Source: Parapedobacter koreensis (lineage in GTDB: Bacteria; Bacteroidota; Bacteroidia; Sphingobacteriales; Sphingobacteriaceae). Taken from it: a stretch of 64,000 nt of DNA. The notes beneath the pieces are model-generated. The model was not told the origin of the DNA, made no database searches, and saw only the letters and a list, made by a program, of their open reading frames with translations. The stretch spans positions 124,001-188,000 of the forward strand of contig NZ_FNZR01000004.1 of the NCBI RefSeq assembly GCF_900109365.1, written 5' to 3'. The translations under genes and the position numbers were made by a program. Positions within the stretch are counted from its first letter, which is position 1. Every line of letters starts with the position of its first letter. This document shows, one piece after another, positions 17,830 through 27,585 of this stretch.

Positions 17830-18204
17830 ATGAAAAAGAAAATTTTGTATATTGAGGACGATCCAGATATGGCCGATATTGTTGCAGAAATCATGCAATA
17901 TGAAGCTTATGAGGTGATCATAGATAGCGGAAAATCAATGTACAAGCTCTTAAAAGACAATGACATCGGATTGATTTTGATGGATGAAGGATTAAGATGG
18001 TGCTGGGGCAGCAACTTGTGCAAGGAATTGCGGTTGAATGAAGAGACTGCAACGATTCCAATCATCATGATTTCGGCCGTCCGCGATATCGATAATATCG
18101 CCCAGCATTGTGGGGCTAATGCCTATATCCGGAAACCATTTGAGATTTATGACGTCATCGACGTCGTAAATGAGCACTATCCGAGCAATGATACGGGTTT
18201 ATGA
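17830..18204 (+). CDS. Stand-alone response regulator receiver domain
   Basis: 124 residues, receiver only. The acidic pocket is in YIEDDPDM, the phospho-acceptor Asp in LILMDEGLRW and the conserved Lys in IRKPFE. The loop after the Asp is unusual: the normal xxxPxMDG is replaced by EGLRWCWGSNLC, losing the usual proline. Such single-domain regulators act by binding partner proteins. A short gene and a topoisomerase gene follow. Confidence 0.85.
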   Translation: MKKKILYIEDDPDMADIVAEIMQYEAYEVIIDSGKSMYKLLKDNDIGLILMDEGLRWCWGSNLCKELRLNEETATIPIIMISAVRDIDNIAQHCGANAYIRKPFEIYDVIDVVNEHYPSNDTGL

Positions 18205-18229
18205 ACGCGAACAAACCAATATAACTGCA

Positions 18230-18433
18230 ATGAAAAGGAGTAAAGTAAGTCGGGTGGCAGCGCCTACAGCCGCGCCATATCAACGTTCCCTTCCTGTCCA
18301 TGGGGTCATTGAAAATGATGAATATTCCAACGAAATGTTGGGCGTCAGAATGTTCGAAAACATGAAAATGGCGTTGTTTTTCAGTTGGATACAAGGCCAG
18401 ATGAATAAGGATAAACGGGATCAGAAGCCATAA
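18230..18433 (+). CDS. Small hypothetical protein
   Basis: 67 residues from the ATG at 18230 (MKRSKVSRVAAPTAAPYQR...). Basic N terminus, then VHGVIENDEYSNEMLGVRMFENMKMALFFSWIQGQ and a charged end. No domain recognised. It lies between the receiver gene and topoisomerase gene, close enough to be in one operon. An upstream GTG/ATG-type start at 18170 would overlap the receiver gene. Confidence 0.4.
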   Translation: MKRSKVSRVAAPTAAPYQRSLPVHGVIENDEYSNEMLGVRMFENMKMALFFSWIQGQMNKDKRDQKP

Positions 18434-18449
18434 AACGCAGGGACTTGAC

Positions 18450-19472
18450 TTGAAACGGAAAGGTTCAAAACTTCGTTACTTACCGGACGTTGAACGTGGT
18501 TACACACGCGTGAAACGAGGGCGGGGATATTATTTTATGGATCCGGAAGGCAACCGGGTGACGGATACCCGCAAGCTGGAACGTTTCCGTGCATTGGTGA
18601 TCCCGCCGGCGTGGAAAAATGTTTGGATTAGCCCCAGTAAGCGGGGCCATCTGCAAGCCACAGGGCTCGACGAAGAGGGGAGGAAGCAATACCTCTACCA
18701 TCCGGACTGGACGACGGAAAGGCAGCGGGCGAAATTGTCGCGGATGGTCGATTTTGGCCATGCATTGCCACAGATCAGAAAACATATCGCAAAGGATTTG
18801 CGCTATCAGGTACTTAGGAAAGAAAAAGTCATAGCGATAGCGTTGAAAGTTACTGAGGAAACGCTGATTCGGATAGGCAATGAACAATACCTTCGCAAGT
18901 ATGGCAGCCGTGGGTTGACCACGTTGAAGAAAAAAAATGTAGACGTATCGGACAATGAAGCGGTATTCCGGTTTCGTGGTAAAAAGGGGGTGCGGCAACA
19001 GATTACGGTACGTAATGCCCGTCTAGCTGCGCATTTATTGGAATTGGCCCGCTTGCCAGGTGCGTATCTATTCCAATACCTGAATGAAGATGGAAAACGA
19101 TATCGGCTTAGCGCGGCTGATATTAATGCCTATATCCAACGCTTCACCAATCGGGCTTTTACTTCAAAAGACTACCGTACCTGGTATGCCGGGCTTTGGG
19201 CATTTCGCTTGTTTGCGCGGTGTCTTGACTATGGCAATGAAAAAGAATGCCAAGCCAATGTGCTGTCCGTGCTGGATGCCGTATCCCGGCGCCTGGGAAA
19301 TACAAGAGCGGTCTGCAAACAGTATTACGTGCCGGACAGCTTAGTGAGCGCTTATACCGACGGATCGCTATTGCCGTATTTGAACCAGAGCTTAAGCGGT
19401 AGCGGCCAGCCTATGGCTAAGGAGACGGAGAAGCAGCTCTTGGTTTTTTTGCAACAAGCAACCCAGGGATAG
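18450..19472 (+). CDS. DNA topoisomerase IB
   Basis: 340 residues, typical for the short bacterial/poxvirus-type topoisomerase IB. The N-terminal domain has GYYFMDPEGNRVTD and LVIPPAWKNVWISP; the catalytic domain has conserved Arg and Lys residues in KTYRTWYAG-type context (SKDYRTWYAGLWAF), and the active-site Tyr is in VCKQYYVPDSLVSAY near residue 300. The enzyme relaxes supercoils through a 3'-phosphotyrosyl intermediate. The TTG at 18450 is the only possible start before the upstream stop that keeps the full N-terminal domain. Confidence 0.92.
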   Translation: MKRKGSKLRYLPDVERGYTRVKRGRGYYFMDPEGNRVTDTRKLERFRALVIPPAWKNVWISPSKRGHLQATGLDEEGRKQYLYHPDWTTERQRAKLSRMVDFGHALPQIRKHIAKDLRYQVLRKEKVIAIALKVTEETLIRIGNEQYLRKYGSRGLTTLKKKNVDVSDNEAVFRFRGKKGVRQQITVRNARLAAHLLELARLPGAYLFQYLNEDGKRYRLSAADINAYIQRFTNRAFTSKDYRTWYAGLWAFRLFARCLDYGNEKECQANVLSVLDAVSRRLGNTRAVCKQYYVPDSLVSAYTDGSLLPYLNQSLSGSGQPMAKETEKQLLVFLQQATQG

Positions 19473-19473
19473 G

Positions 19474-20568
19474 TCATTTTCGCTGCAGTCTTCTTTTAAA
19501 CGATTGCAGCATTGAAACCGTGTTTTTTTTCGTGTTTACGGGGCCAATAAGCGCTCCATAGGCCTGAAGTTCGGGAATATTATCGCAAATAATTTTGATG
19601 ATGCCTATCAAGGGTATGGCCAATGCCATGCCGGCTACCCCCCACAGCAACTCCCCAGCGACCAATCCCATGATGGTAAACAACGGATTGATATTCACCT
19701 GTTGGCCGACAACAAGGGGTTCGAGTATATACGTTTGCAAAAACTGTACGGTTAAATAAACCAGCACGATGCTGAATACCATACGCGCGTCGCCGCCCTG
19801 CGCCAATGCGCCTAAGATAGCGATCAGGTTGCCGACGAAATTGCCGAAGAACGGGACAATCTCCAATATGCCGCAGACAATGGCGAATAATATGGCGCCC
19901 TCCAGCCCCACGATACTGAAACCTATACTGTACATGATCCAAAGGACAACAACCATTTTAAAAAGACCAATCAGGTATTGGCCTGAAACAGCCACGGACT
20001 TGAGTACGATGTTATTGGCATTTTGCCTTTTGCCTTCAGGCACAATGCCAAGGATAAATTTTTTCAGATGCGACCGGTAAAAGATAAGCAGGTACGTGTA
20101 GACAATGATTAAAACGCCATCTACCGCAATACCAGCCAAGGTGTTGACGAAACTGAAAAACATCGCGCCTGCTTGGTTGGCCGTCTCTTTCTCGTTTCCA
20201 TTGAGCATTTTTGCCTGCTCTTCCATCGGGATGCCAAAGGTTTCGCTTACCCATTCCCGAAGGGTGTCCACTTTGGCGGTCACTTCTTCTTTCATCTTAT
20301 CGAAGTCGTCCGTCATGCGACTTAGCTGCCATGAAAGAACAACGGCAAGCAACGCAATTATTCCTATGACCAACAATACCGGTATAAGTGCAGCTAACGC
20401 CCGGTTGAGCCCCTTTTTTTCCAGTGATTCACTCACTCGATTGAGCACCATAGCAAGCAATGCTGCCAGAACCACAGGAATGAGAAAGGGGGCAGCAACG
20501 TATAAGCTCGCAACCGATAACGTTGAAATGATAATGATGTTGGCGATGCGTGCGGTCTTTGCGGGCAT
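19474..20568 (-). CDS. AI-2E family transporter
   Basis: 364 residues with about eight predicted membrane helices (for example IIIISTLSVASLYVAAPFLI, LIPVLLVIGIIALLAVVL, VDGVLIIVYTYLLIFY). The arrangement is that of the AI-2E/PerM permease family, whose substrates vary and are mostly unknown. A basic cytoplasmic tail follows. It converges with the topoisomerase gene. Confidence 0.88.
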   Translation of the reverse strand: MPAKTARIANIIIISTLSVASLYVAAPFLIPVVLAALLAMVLNRVSESLEKKGLNRALAALIPVLLVIGIIALLAVVLSWQLSRMTDDFDKMKEEVTAKVDTLREWVSETFGIPMEEQAKMLNGNEKETANQAGAMFFSFVNTLAGIAVDGVLIIVYTYLLIFYRSHLKKFILGIVPEGKRQNANNIVLKSVAVSGQYLIGLFKMVVVLWIMYSIGFSIVGLEGAILFAIVCGILEIVPFFGNFVGNLIAILGALAQGGDARMVFSIVLVYLTVQFLQTYILEPLVVGQQVNINPLFTIMGLVAGELLWGVAGMALAIPLIGIIKIICDNIPELQAYGALIGPVNTKKNTVSMLQSFKRRLQRK

Positions 20569-20600
20569 TGATTCAGGCGTTATTTTTCATGCCAGCAGGA

Positions 20601-21113
20601 TTAGTTTTCCGTGGAGTAGGGCTTGAGTTTTTTCTTCAATTGCTGTCTGGCCACATGAATCCGGGTTTTTACCGTTCCGATAGGAATCCGGAAGTGATCG
20701 GCTATTTCATGATATTTATAGCCTTCATAATACATCGAAAATGGATAATAATATTCGGCTGATAATTTAGACAAGGCATGTTCGATGTCTTCCATCACAA
20801 ATTTTCCTTCCGCCGTATTACGTAGGGAACTTTTGAATAAATCCGATGATGAAATGGTGTTGGATTTAAGTATGATGGCATTGGTTTTGACCTTCCGTCT
20901 ATAGTAATTGATAAATGTGTTTTTCAGTATGGTGTAAAGCCATGCCTGCAAATTGGTGCCTTCTTTAAATTTATTATAGTATGAAAAGGCTTTTAGCAGG
21001 GTATCCTGTACCAAATCATTGGCATTTTCTTCGTCGCGTGTGAAATAAAAAGCGTAATTGCTTAGGGAGTTAGCTTCTTGTACAACTTTCGTGTTAAACT
21101 CAATCTTATTCAT
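20601..21113 (-). CDS. ECF RNA polymerase sigma factor
   Basis: 170 residues. Region 2 is seen in SNYAFYFTRDEENANDLVQDTLLKAFSYYNKF, and region 4 in LSAEYYYPFSMYYEGYKYHEIADHFRIPIGTVKTRIHVARQQLKKKL. The EEDA-type helix and HTH are intact. No anti-sigma gene is adjacent, and the next gene in the same direction is a transporter 32 bp away. The class resembles general-stress ECF factors of Bacteroidota. Confidence 0.92.
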   Translation of the reverse strand: MNKIEFNTKVVQEANSLSNYAFYFTRDEENANDLVQDTLLKAFSYYNKFKEGTNLQAWLYTILKNTFINYYRRKVKTNAIILKSNTISSSDLFKSSLRNTAEGKFVMEDIEHALSKLSAEYYYPFSMYYEGYKYHEIADHFRIPIGTVKTRIHVARQQLKKKLKPYSTEN

Positions 21114-21446
21114 AACCTATTGAATTAATCGTTTAAAGTATATTGTACGTTAGTTTTGTGCCAGCCACGAAGCGTAATCGTTGGTCTTACGTGAATGCAT
21201 CATCATGACGAAACAATATGGAACCGTAAGCCAGTAGAAAATTATTCGTTTGTTTATAGATAGTTTCTGTTTACGCTATGATATACGCAACAGCATTTTT
21301 TTTGTTTGAATTATTTTTAAGTAGCTGTTATTGTATGCTCCTATAAAGCTACTATTTTTAATGCGTACTCGCATGTGATTTCATTATTGTAATTAATTTG
21401 TTACTAATAGGTGTTATTGGGGCAAACGTGTTTGATGTGCAATCTA
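21114..21446. other. 333-bp AT-rich intergenic region
   Basis: No gene was found here. A loose inverted repeat, GTAGCT (21320-21325) with AGCTAC (21346-21351), is followed by a T-rich stretch. The segment upstream of the sigma gene (right of 21113) should hold its promoter, but I could not single out a clear TAnnTTTG element. Confidence 0.5.
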
Positions 21447-22409
21447 TTATTTTCGGATAGCTGCCTTCTTGCTGGTATCAGCGGGCGGGATATGATCCAC
21501 CTCTTTTTCGGTTTCCCGTTCTTCTACATGTACTGCAAATTCGGCTGGAGCAATGCGAGACCCAACATATTCGGCATATGCCCTGGTAAATGAAGCACCG
21601 ATATAAAGGATAGCCGCTGTGTAATAAACCCATAGGAGGAGCACAATCACGGAGGCAGCGGCACCATAGGTAGATTCCGGGCCTGTAGTCTGAATGTAAA
21701 AACCAATTATAAAACGGCCTATCATGAATAATATCGCTGTAAAAAAAGCACCGGCTTTTACATCTTTCCACTGGATGCGGACATCGGGCAAAAATTTAAA
21801 AATGACGCCGAATAAGATGCTGATGACGACAAAATTAGTAATTGTTTCGATGGTGAGTGATAGATAAACCGCCAAATCAGAAAATAGCCGTCTTACATAA
21901 TCCATAAATATCACCAGCAGCCCATTGATAATTAGTGATACGATGAGCAAGAAGCCCAAGGACAGGACAAGCGATGAGGAGAGCAAGCGATCTGTAATCA
22001 GTTTTACCCATCCCCGTTTGGGTTTTGGCTTGATCTCCCAAATCTTATTGATGGAATGTTGCATATCCCCAAACACGGTGGTGGCACCCAAGAGTAGCGT
22101 GCCGATACCGATAATTAAGGCTAATGTATTGTCTTCCTTGAGTTGGACATTTTTGAGAATCTCCTGTATCTGCGCAGCGGTACTATTGCCCACTAACCCA
22201 TTAATTTCTTCGAAAACCTTTCCTTCAGCCGCTTCCTGACCAAAAAATAACGCGGCCAAGGAGATGGTTAATACCAGTAATGGGGCGAGCGAAAATATTG
22301 TATAATAGGCCAGGGAAGCACTGAACTTGAGTCCTTTCACATCCATGAATATGTTGAAGGTGTTTTTTAGGATAGTAAACCAACGTTTAATAAAGCCCTT
22401 TGATTTCAT
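21447..22409 (-). CDS. YihY/BrkB family inner-membrane protein
   Basis: 320 residues. Six membrane helices with the family signature LKFSASLAYYTIFSLAPLLVLTISL near the N terminus and the conserved GAFFTAILFMIGRFIIGFYI / STYGAAASVIVLLLWVYYTAAILYIGASF block near the C terminus. Members were once named ribonuclease BN; their transport or other role is unclear. The tail is hydrophilic (ERETEKEVDHIPP). Confidence 0.9.
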   Translation of the reverse strand: MKSKGFIKRWFTILKNTFNIFMDVKGLKFSASLAYYTIFSLAPLLVLTISLAALFFGQEAAEGKVFEEINGLVGNSTAAQIQEILKNVQLKEDNTLALIIGIGTLLLGATTVFGDMQHSINKIWEIKPKPKRGWVKLITDRLLSSSLVLSLGFLLIVSLIINGLLVIFMDYVRRLFSDLAVYLSLTIETITNFVVISILFGVIFKFLPDVRIQWKDVKAGAFFTAILFMIGRFIIGFYIQTTGPESTYGAAASVIVLLLWVYYTAAILYIGASFTRAYAEYVGSRIAPAEFAVHVEERETEKEVDHIPPADTSKKAAIRK

Positions 22410-22586
22410 AAGCCGTAATTGAATTACCAGTTAGTATGTAAATCGCTAAATTCAATAACAGGCGAAGACGTTTTTTAGTTTAGACGAAGTGGAAAATGAC
22501 AGGTTTTCTCCCGTTTTTCATTTTGTGCCAACAGTTGACTGTCCGGTTTGTTGTGCAGCATATACGCACTTATCGTTGATAAACAT

Positions 22587-24080
22587 ATGGCTCTGAAACC
22601 CCAACAAGAATTGACGGAAGGAGATTTGAAGCGCGGGCTGAAGATGGTGATTTGGGATGGCTTGGCTTCCGAAGTGGTGATTTCGCTTACCGGGGGGGCA
22701 TTTTTGGTAGCCATGGCATTGCTGCTTGGCGCTAATAATGTCCAAATCGGGTTGTTAGCTGCATTGCCGATGATCACCAACATTTTTCAATTACTTTCCG
22801 TCATGCTGGTCAGGAAGTACCAGAATAGGCGAGCCATATCGGTCATTTGTATCGCATTAGCGAGGATTCCGCTGGCCATTATCGGTATTGTGGTGCTTCT
22901 TTGGCAAGGTGGATCCATCAACATGCTCATCTTCTTCCTTTTTTTCCATTTTTTCTTTAGCTCCGTATCCGGATTAAGCTGGAATTCATGGATGAAAGAT
23001 ATGATTCCCGAAAAAATGCTGGGTGAGTATTTCTCGCGAAGAAGCCGGTATACGCAGACACTGAACGTAGCGCTGAGTATTATTCTTGCCTTACTTCTCG
23101 ATTTTGTCCGGAGCCGATATCCCGCATACGAGCTCACTACATTTGCAGTGTTTTTCGTCATAGCAGGCGCTATTGGTGTGATAGGTGCTTATTTATTATC
23201 GAGAGCACCCGAACCACAATCCTATTTGTCCAACGCTAGGTTGTTTACACTGTTGCGCATGCCGCTGAAAAACGAGAATTTCAGACGGTTGCTGGTCTTT
23301 AATTCGGCCTGGGTTTTTGCACTGAATATCGCAACGCCCTTTTTTACGGTATTTATGCTGCAAGGGATGGGCTTGCCGCTTTCTTATATTATTATATTGA
23401 CCATTATCAGTCAGCTCGCCAGCATCATGACTTTGCGGATGTGGGGGACATTTTCGGATCGGTATAGCAATAAAAGCATTATCGCCATAAGTGCACCATT
23501 GTATATCCTTTGCATTATCGCCTGGTCGTTTGTGGGCATTTATTCGCGGCTATATGTCAACCTCGGATTGCTCGTGCTCATCCATGTTTTCAGCGGCATA
23601 TCCACAGCGGGGATCAATCTTTCACTGACGAATATCGGACTGAAGCTTGCTCCGAAAGAAGATGCGATTGTCTACCTTTCGGTCAAAAACATCGTGACCG
23701 CTGTATTTTCGGCGCTTGGCCCACTGGTGGGCGGTGTCTTGGCCGACTATTTTGCGGATAAAAATCTGGAAATCACATTTGAATGGAATAGCCCGAATTT
23801 CGATAAGGCACTCAAATTGGTTTCCCTTCACCAATGGAATTTTCTGTTTTTGATTGGTGCATTTCTCGCGTTATGTGCGTTGGAATTGCTACCGCGGGTG
23901 AAAGAAACAGGCGAGGTGGAGAAGGACGTGGTCAAACGTATCATGCGTACCCGTCTCAAGAGCAACATGAAAGATGCGATTATTATTGGCAACCTTATCA
24001 CTTGGAACAATCAGTTGAGAGCCATTTTGAATCGGAGAAAAAAACGGCCAGTTACCTCTTCCTCCTCGTCCGGTAGATGA
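22587..24080 (+). CDS. MFS transporter
   Basis: About 497 residues from the ATG at 22587 (MALKPQQELTEGDLKRGL); an earlier alternative start adds 13 unlikely residues. Twelve membrane helices in two halves, with the loop 2-3 region MLVRKYQNRRAISVICIALARIPL typical of the major facilitator superfamily, and a long charged loop near residues 395-415. The C-terminal 50 residues are basic and cytoplasmic. Substrate unknown. Confidence 0.88.
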   Translation: MALKPQQELTEGDLKRGLKMVIWDGLASEVVISLTGGAFLVAMALLLGANNVQIGLLAALPMITNIFQLLSVMLVRKYQNRRAISVICIALARIPLAIIGIVVLLWQGGSINMLIFFLFFHFFFSSVSGLSWNSWMKDMIPEKMLGEYFSRRSRYTQTLNVALSIILALLLDFVRSRYPAYELTTFAVFFVIAGAIGVIGAYLLSRAPEPQSYLSNARLFTLLRMPLKNENFRRLLVFNSAWVFALNIATPFFTVFMLQGMGLPLSYIIILTIISQLASIMTLRMWGTFSDRYSNKSIIAISAPLYILCIIAWSFVGIYSRLYVNLGLLVLIHVFSGISTAGINLSLTNIGLKLAPKEDAIVYLSVKNIVTAVFSALGPLVGGVLADYFADKNLEITFEWNSPNFDKALKLVSLHQWNFLFLIGAFLALCALELLPRVKETGEVEKDVVKRIMRTRLKSNMKDAIIIGNLITWNNQLRAILNRRKKRPVTSSSSSGR

Positions 24081-24135
24081 CATACGTCAGTATGCCGATG
24101 AAGAAAATAACTCCGAATAGTAGCGAAAGAAACAT
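24052..24135 (-). CDS. Possible 27-residue single-pass membrane protein
   Basis: An open frame on the minus strand starting with ATG at 24135 encodes one clean hydrophobic helix (LLFGVIFFIGILTYVIY) followed by a basic tail (RTRRKR), ending at 24052. It overlaps the 3' end of the MFS gene by 29 bp, antisense. The helix-plus-positive-tail pattern is what real small membrane proteins look like, but at this length it could occur by chance. Confidence 0.35.
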   Translation of the reverse strand: MFLSLLFGVIFFIGILTYVIYRTRRKR

Positions 24136-24258
24136 CGTGACAACGTATTAAATCGTTCGTTATTTCCTAATTCTACAATGGAGTTGTGATTTTAGTTTTA
24201 TTTTTTTAACATTGCTACCTCGCGTGACCTTAACCATGCAACTGTAAAATCGTTTTTT

Positions 24259-25455
24259 ATGAATCACATCCTGAACCGCCTCCAAATTGTGGATATGATA
24301 CGGGGATTAGCCCTTTTAGGTATCTTGATTTTTAATATTCAAACCTACGCGTTATTTGCATTCCTGCGGCCTGAGCAGGTGTATGTGCTTGGATTGGATG
24401 CGCCCTCCACTTATCTTCCTGTACAGCTGCTCATACAGCTTTTTGTGCGGGGGCAATTTTATACACTGTATAGTTTTCTCTTTGGATTCGGATTTTACAT
24501 GATCATGAACCGTAATCTTGCACGGGGGTGGGAAGGGCAGCGTATTTTCAGGCGAAGGATGTGGATCTTGTTGTTATTTGGCGTAATCCATGCAACCGTT
24601 TTTTGGTTTGGCGATATTTTGCACAAGTATGCAATACTTGGTTTTACCCTGCCTTATTTCTATGCAAAATCGCCGAGACAGATCATCAATTGGATTGGGG
24701 GTATTGCAGGGGCAACCATACTCATCAGCATCGTCCGAACGGTGTTGTTTGGTTCGAATGAAGGGAATAGCCAAGAGATGGATGCGGTCATTGACCAAGT
24801 CGTGCAAACTTGGCAACACGGCTCTTTTTTTGACGTGCTGAATATGCAGAAGCTGGGTGTCGCCATGCTTTGGTTCATGGATGCTCAGCACGGCTTCACC
24901 GGACTTGCCCATTACGAAATCATGTTTTTGCTGGGCCTGTTAGCGGGTAAAGGGGAAGTATTTCTTCGGATTCCTGAACTGAAAGGAATATTGCGGACGT
25001 GGACATTTCGTCTTCTTCTGGTGGCCTTCCTGTTTAAATTGGTAGCCAGTGCGGAAGTACTGCGATTGCATTGGCTGCCGGACAGCTTGCATCATTATGA
25101 GACGTTAATTTATTCATTGAGCAGGTTCATTGGCACTCCGCTGCTTACCATAGGCTATTTGATGTTGTTTATCCTGCTTGCTGGAAATTCGTCGTCGGCC
25201 CTCGCACGATGGATAGCCAATGCCGGGCGTCTTGGTTTGACCAATTATTTGATGCAGACCTTACTGTGTATGCTACTCTTTTATGGTTATGGCGTTGGCT
25301 TGTCTGGATCGCTTACCCTGCTGGAAGCCGTGGGTGTTGCCTTCCTCATCTATATATTTCAACTCGTGTACAGCACCATTTGGCTGAGGTATTACGAAAT
25401 GGGGCCCATGGAAGGTCTTTGGAGGCGGCTGACTTATCCACGGAAATCTGTGTAG
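24259..25455 (+). CDS. DUF418 domain membrane protein
   Basis: 398 residues, about 10 membrane helices. The N terminus NRLQIVDMIRGLALLGILIFNI and the C-terminal DUF418 block (IANAGRLGLTNYLMQTLLC...YYEMGPMEGLWRRLTY) define the YeiB-like family. The family is widespread and its biochemical role is unknown; transport or an acyltransfer-type reaction has been suggested by fold resemblance. Confidence 0.9.
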   Translation: MNHILNRLQIVDMIRGLALLGILIFNIQTYALFAFLRPEQVYVLGLDAPSTYLPVQLLIQLFVRGQFYTLYSFLFGFGFYMIMNRNLARGWEGQRIFRRRMWILLLFGVIHATVFWFGDILHKYAILGFTLPYFYAKSPRQIINWIGGIAGATILISIVRTVLFGSNEGNSQEMDAVIDQVVQTWQHGSFFDVLNMQKLGVAMLWFMDAQHGFTGLAHYEIMFLLGLLAGKGEVFLRIPELKGILRTWTFRLLLVAFLFKLVASAEVLRLHWLPDSLHHYETLIYSLSRFIGTPLLTIGYLMLFILLAGNSSSALARWIANAGRLGLTNYLMQTLLCMLLFYGYGVGLSGSLTLLEAVGVAFLIYIFQLVYSTIWLRYYEMGPMEGLWRRLTYPRKSV

Positions 25456-25468
25456 CTATGCCTTACGC

Positions 25469-26755
25469 TTATCGGCGTATCCAACCGCGCAAAGGACTTT
25501 CGATAAGCAGGAAATCCTGGTATTCCGCAAGGACATGAGTCTGGCCGCCTGTTTCCAAGTCGGTTATCTTTGCTGCTAAGGTGTCTGGCTGGGCATATAG
25601 TGTATGTTGCCGAACGAGTTGCATCGGGCGCAGGCGGGTTAAGGGTGCCAACTGCTTTTGTGTCACAAAATGTCGGCTCAAATCCGGCAGCACCACGCGA
25701 TATCCATTGCGATAAGTCGCTTCTACGAACACGGGCGTATGGCGCGGGATGCTGGGAAGCAGTGGCACGGTGGTACGCAAGGTATCGCCCATCCGAGCCG
25801 TGTCGGCTACGATTTTTGGGGGCGTCGACTTTCCCGGGCGTACAAAGGGCAGCGGATCCACCGCTCCACCCATTCCATAGACGCCAAAGTGCAAATGTGG
25901 CGGCGTAGTCTGCGCATTTCCGGTATTTCCCATTAGACCAAGCGTGTCACCCATGTTTACGGACTGTCCGGCGGTAACCAATTGGCTGTCAAGATGGGCA
26001 TAATACAGATTCAATGGCCTGCCTTTTGGTCGGAGCCATATGACTTTACCTCCCAACCGATTGTCTCCCACGCGGCCCACAATACCATCGGCAGCTGCAA
26101 CAACGGGAGTGTAACGCGCCGCAAAAATATCTATCCCTTCATGTTTGCGGCTTCCGCCATCCCGCGTATCGCCAAACACACTTCCAATGTGCTGCTTGGC
26201 GTTTGGTGTTACGGGGTTGGCCAAGGAAGCTTCGGCGGTGAGCCGAAGCCTGAACGAAAGTTCAGCGAGCAACTCCGGCTGCACGCGCAGCATGTACTGT
26301 CCATCGCGCCTAATGTCCCAACTGAGCATAGCGGCACCGGTATCTGCCGAAATGAGGTGTTTAGGGGCGGCAGTGGTAGCTTGTACGGCTTCAAAAAGGT
26401 CGACAAACAATAGTACGCTGTCTGCGCTGTTTATCGATATATCGGCATGTAGGCGTTCTCCCTGCCGTGCCGTAAACGTGTAAGCAATAGCAGTAGGCTT
26501 GTCGCGTGCGATATAAGCGGACTCCTGGTGGGGGATGGTGATAATAGCGGGATCGGCAAGGCTTTGTACCGATGCTTGAAACCATTGTCGGTACAATGTG
26601 CTGCCTTCGAGGCCCGCATCACGCAGCTGTTTCAGATAACGCTGGTGTGGGGACTGGCTTTTGAAAAGCGTCCCTGTAAGTTGGTCGCTGCATGCGGCAA
26701 AAAGCCCTATGAGCAGGACGGAGATATATCGGATGTTACCACAATAGCTGTTCAT
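25469..26755 (-). CDS. M23 family metallopeptidase, lipoprotein, with C-terminal SH3-like domain
   Basis: 428 residues. Signal peptide with a lipobox GLFAACSDQ, then a ~170-residue beta-rich N-terminal domain, the LytM/M23 peptidase core (HEGIDIFAARYTPVVAAADG with zinc His and Asp, and HLHFGVYG with the catalytic and zinc His), and a C-terminal SH3-like region ending in SPLRGWIRR. All zinc ligands are present, so it is likely an active endopeptidase cutting peptidoglycan cross-links in the periplasm. Confidence 0.9.
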   Translation of the reverse strand: MNSYCGNIRYISVLLIGLFAACSDQLTGTLFKSQSPHQRYLKQLRDAGLEGSTLYRQWFQASVQSLADPAIITIPHQESAYIARDKPTAIAYTFTARQGERLHADISINSADSVLLFVDLFEAVQATTAAPKHLISADTGAAMLSWDIRRDGQYMLRVQPELLAELSFRLRLTAEASLANPVTPNAKQHIGSVFGDTRDGGSRKHEGIDIFAARYTPVVAAADGIVGRVGDNRLGGKVIWLRPKGRPLNLYYAHLDSQLVTAGQSVNMGDTLGLMGNTGNAQTTPPHLHFGVYGMGGAVDPLPFVRPGKSTPPKIVADTARMGDTLRTTVPLLPSIPRHTPVFVEATYRNGYRVVLPDLSRHFVTQKQLAPLTRLRPMQLVRQHTLYAQPDTLAAKITDLETGGQTHVLAEYQDFLLIESPLRGWIRR

Positions 26756-26843
26756 ATGTTATAGTTACAAGCATGTCGATTCATTTGTTTGTTTATGTAA
26801 CAATTCGAATGTTGGTTTGTATCTTATAAAAACAACATCAAAA

Positions 26844-27581
26844 ATGGGAGAACTAACAGTAGCTATCATTGGTTGTGGGGACGCCTTCGGGAGTGGTGGG
26901 CAATTGCATACCTGTTTTTATATCAAGGCACCGCATTCTAGCCTATTGCTTGACTGTGGCGCGACCGCATACTACGGGATAAAGAAACAAGGGATAAATA
27001 TGGATGACATTGATACCATCGTCATATCCCATTTCCATGGCGATCACTATGGTGGCGTGCCTTTTCTGTTACTGGAAGAGGCTGTCCGGCGCCGGGAGAA
27101 GCCCTTGACCATCATCAGTCCGCCAACGGGGAAAGATCGGATTACTAAACTCCTGGAGCAGCTTTATCCGGGCAGCGACGTGTTGGGCAGACTCAACCTG
27201 CTGTTTAAGACCTATATGCCAGACGGTGTATTACAAGCTGATCATTTGGAAATAACCGCGCTTCCCGTGGTACATGCACCGGATACATTGCCCCATGGAC
27301 TGCGCATCGGAATAGGGGGAAAGGTTATCAGTTTTTCCGGCGATACCGAGTGGACACCGATATTGATCGCATTAGCGAGAGACGCTGATTTATTCATCTG
27401 CGAATGCAATTATTACCATTCGGAGGTGAAAGGACATATGAATTATCAGACGTTGCTGGCCTATGATGACCAGCTGACATACAAGCAGGTGCTGCTTACG
27501 CACTTTGGCGATGAAATGATTCAAAATCGTGGTCGTATCCATCATCCATATGCACAGGATGAGCTTCGGGTAGCTTTATAG
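26844..27581 (+). CDS. MBL-fold metallo-hydrolase (RNase Z-like)
   Basis: About 245 residues from the ATG at 26844 (MGELTVAIIGCGDAFGSGG). The metal motif SHFHGDHYGG is complete, with later His residues in LPVVHAPD, the Asp in FSGDTEW and the His in LLTHFGDEM. The fold is that of the RNase Z / arylsulfatase-like branch of metallo-beta-lactamases. The substrate is not evident. Confidence 0.88.
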   Translation: MGELTVAIIGCGDAFGSGGQLHTCFYIKAPHSSLLLDCGATAYYGIKKQGINMDDIDTIVISHFHGDHYGGVPFLLLEEAVRRREKPLTIISPPTGKDRITKLLEQLYPGSDVLGRLNLLFKTYMPDGVLQADHLEITALPVVHAPDTLPHGLRIGIGGKVISFSGDTEWTPILIALARDADLFICECNYYHSEVKGHMNYQTLLAYDDQLTYKQVLLTHFGDEMIQNRGRIHHPYAQDELRVAL

Positions 27582-27585
27582 CTAA

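Noticed and set aside
21320-21362. Terminator in the 21-kb intergenic region
   Set aside because: The stem is six bases with a 20-base loop and the direction fits neither flanking gene.
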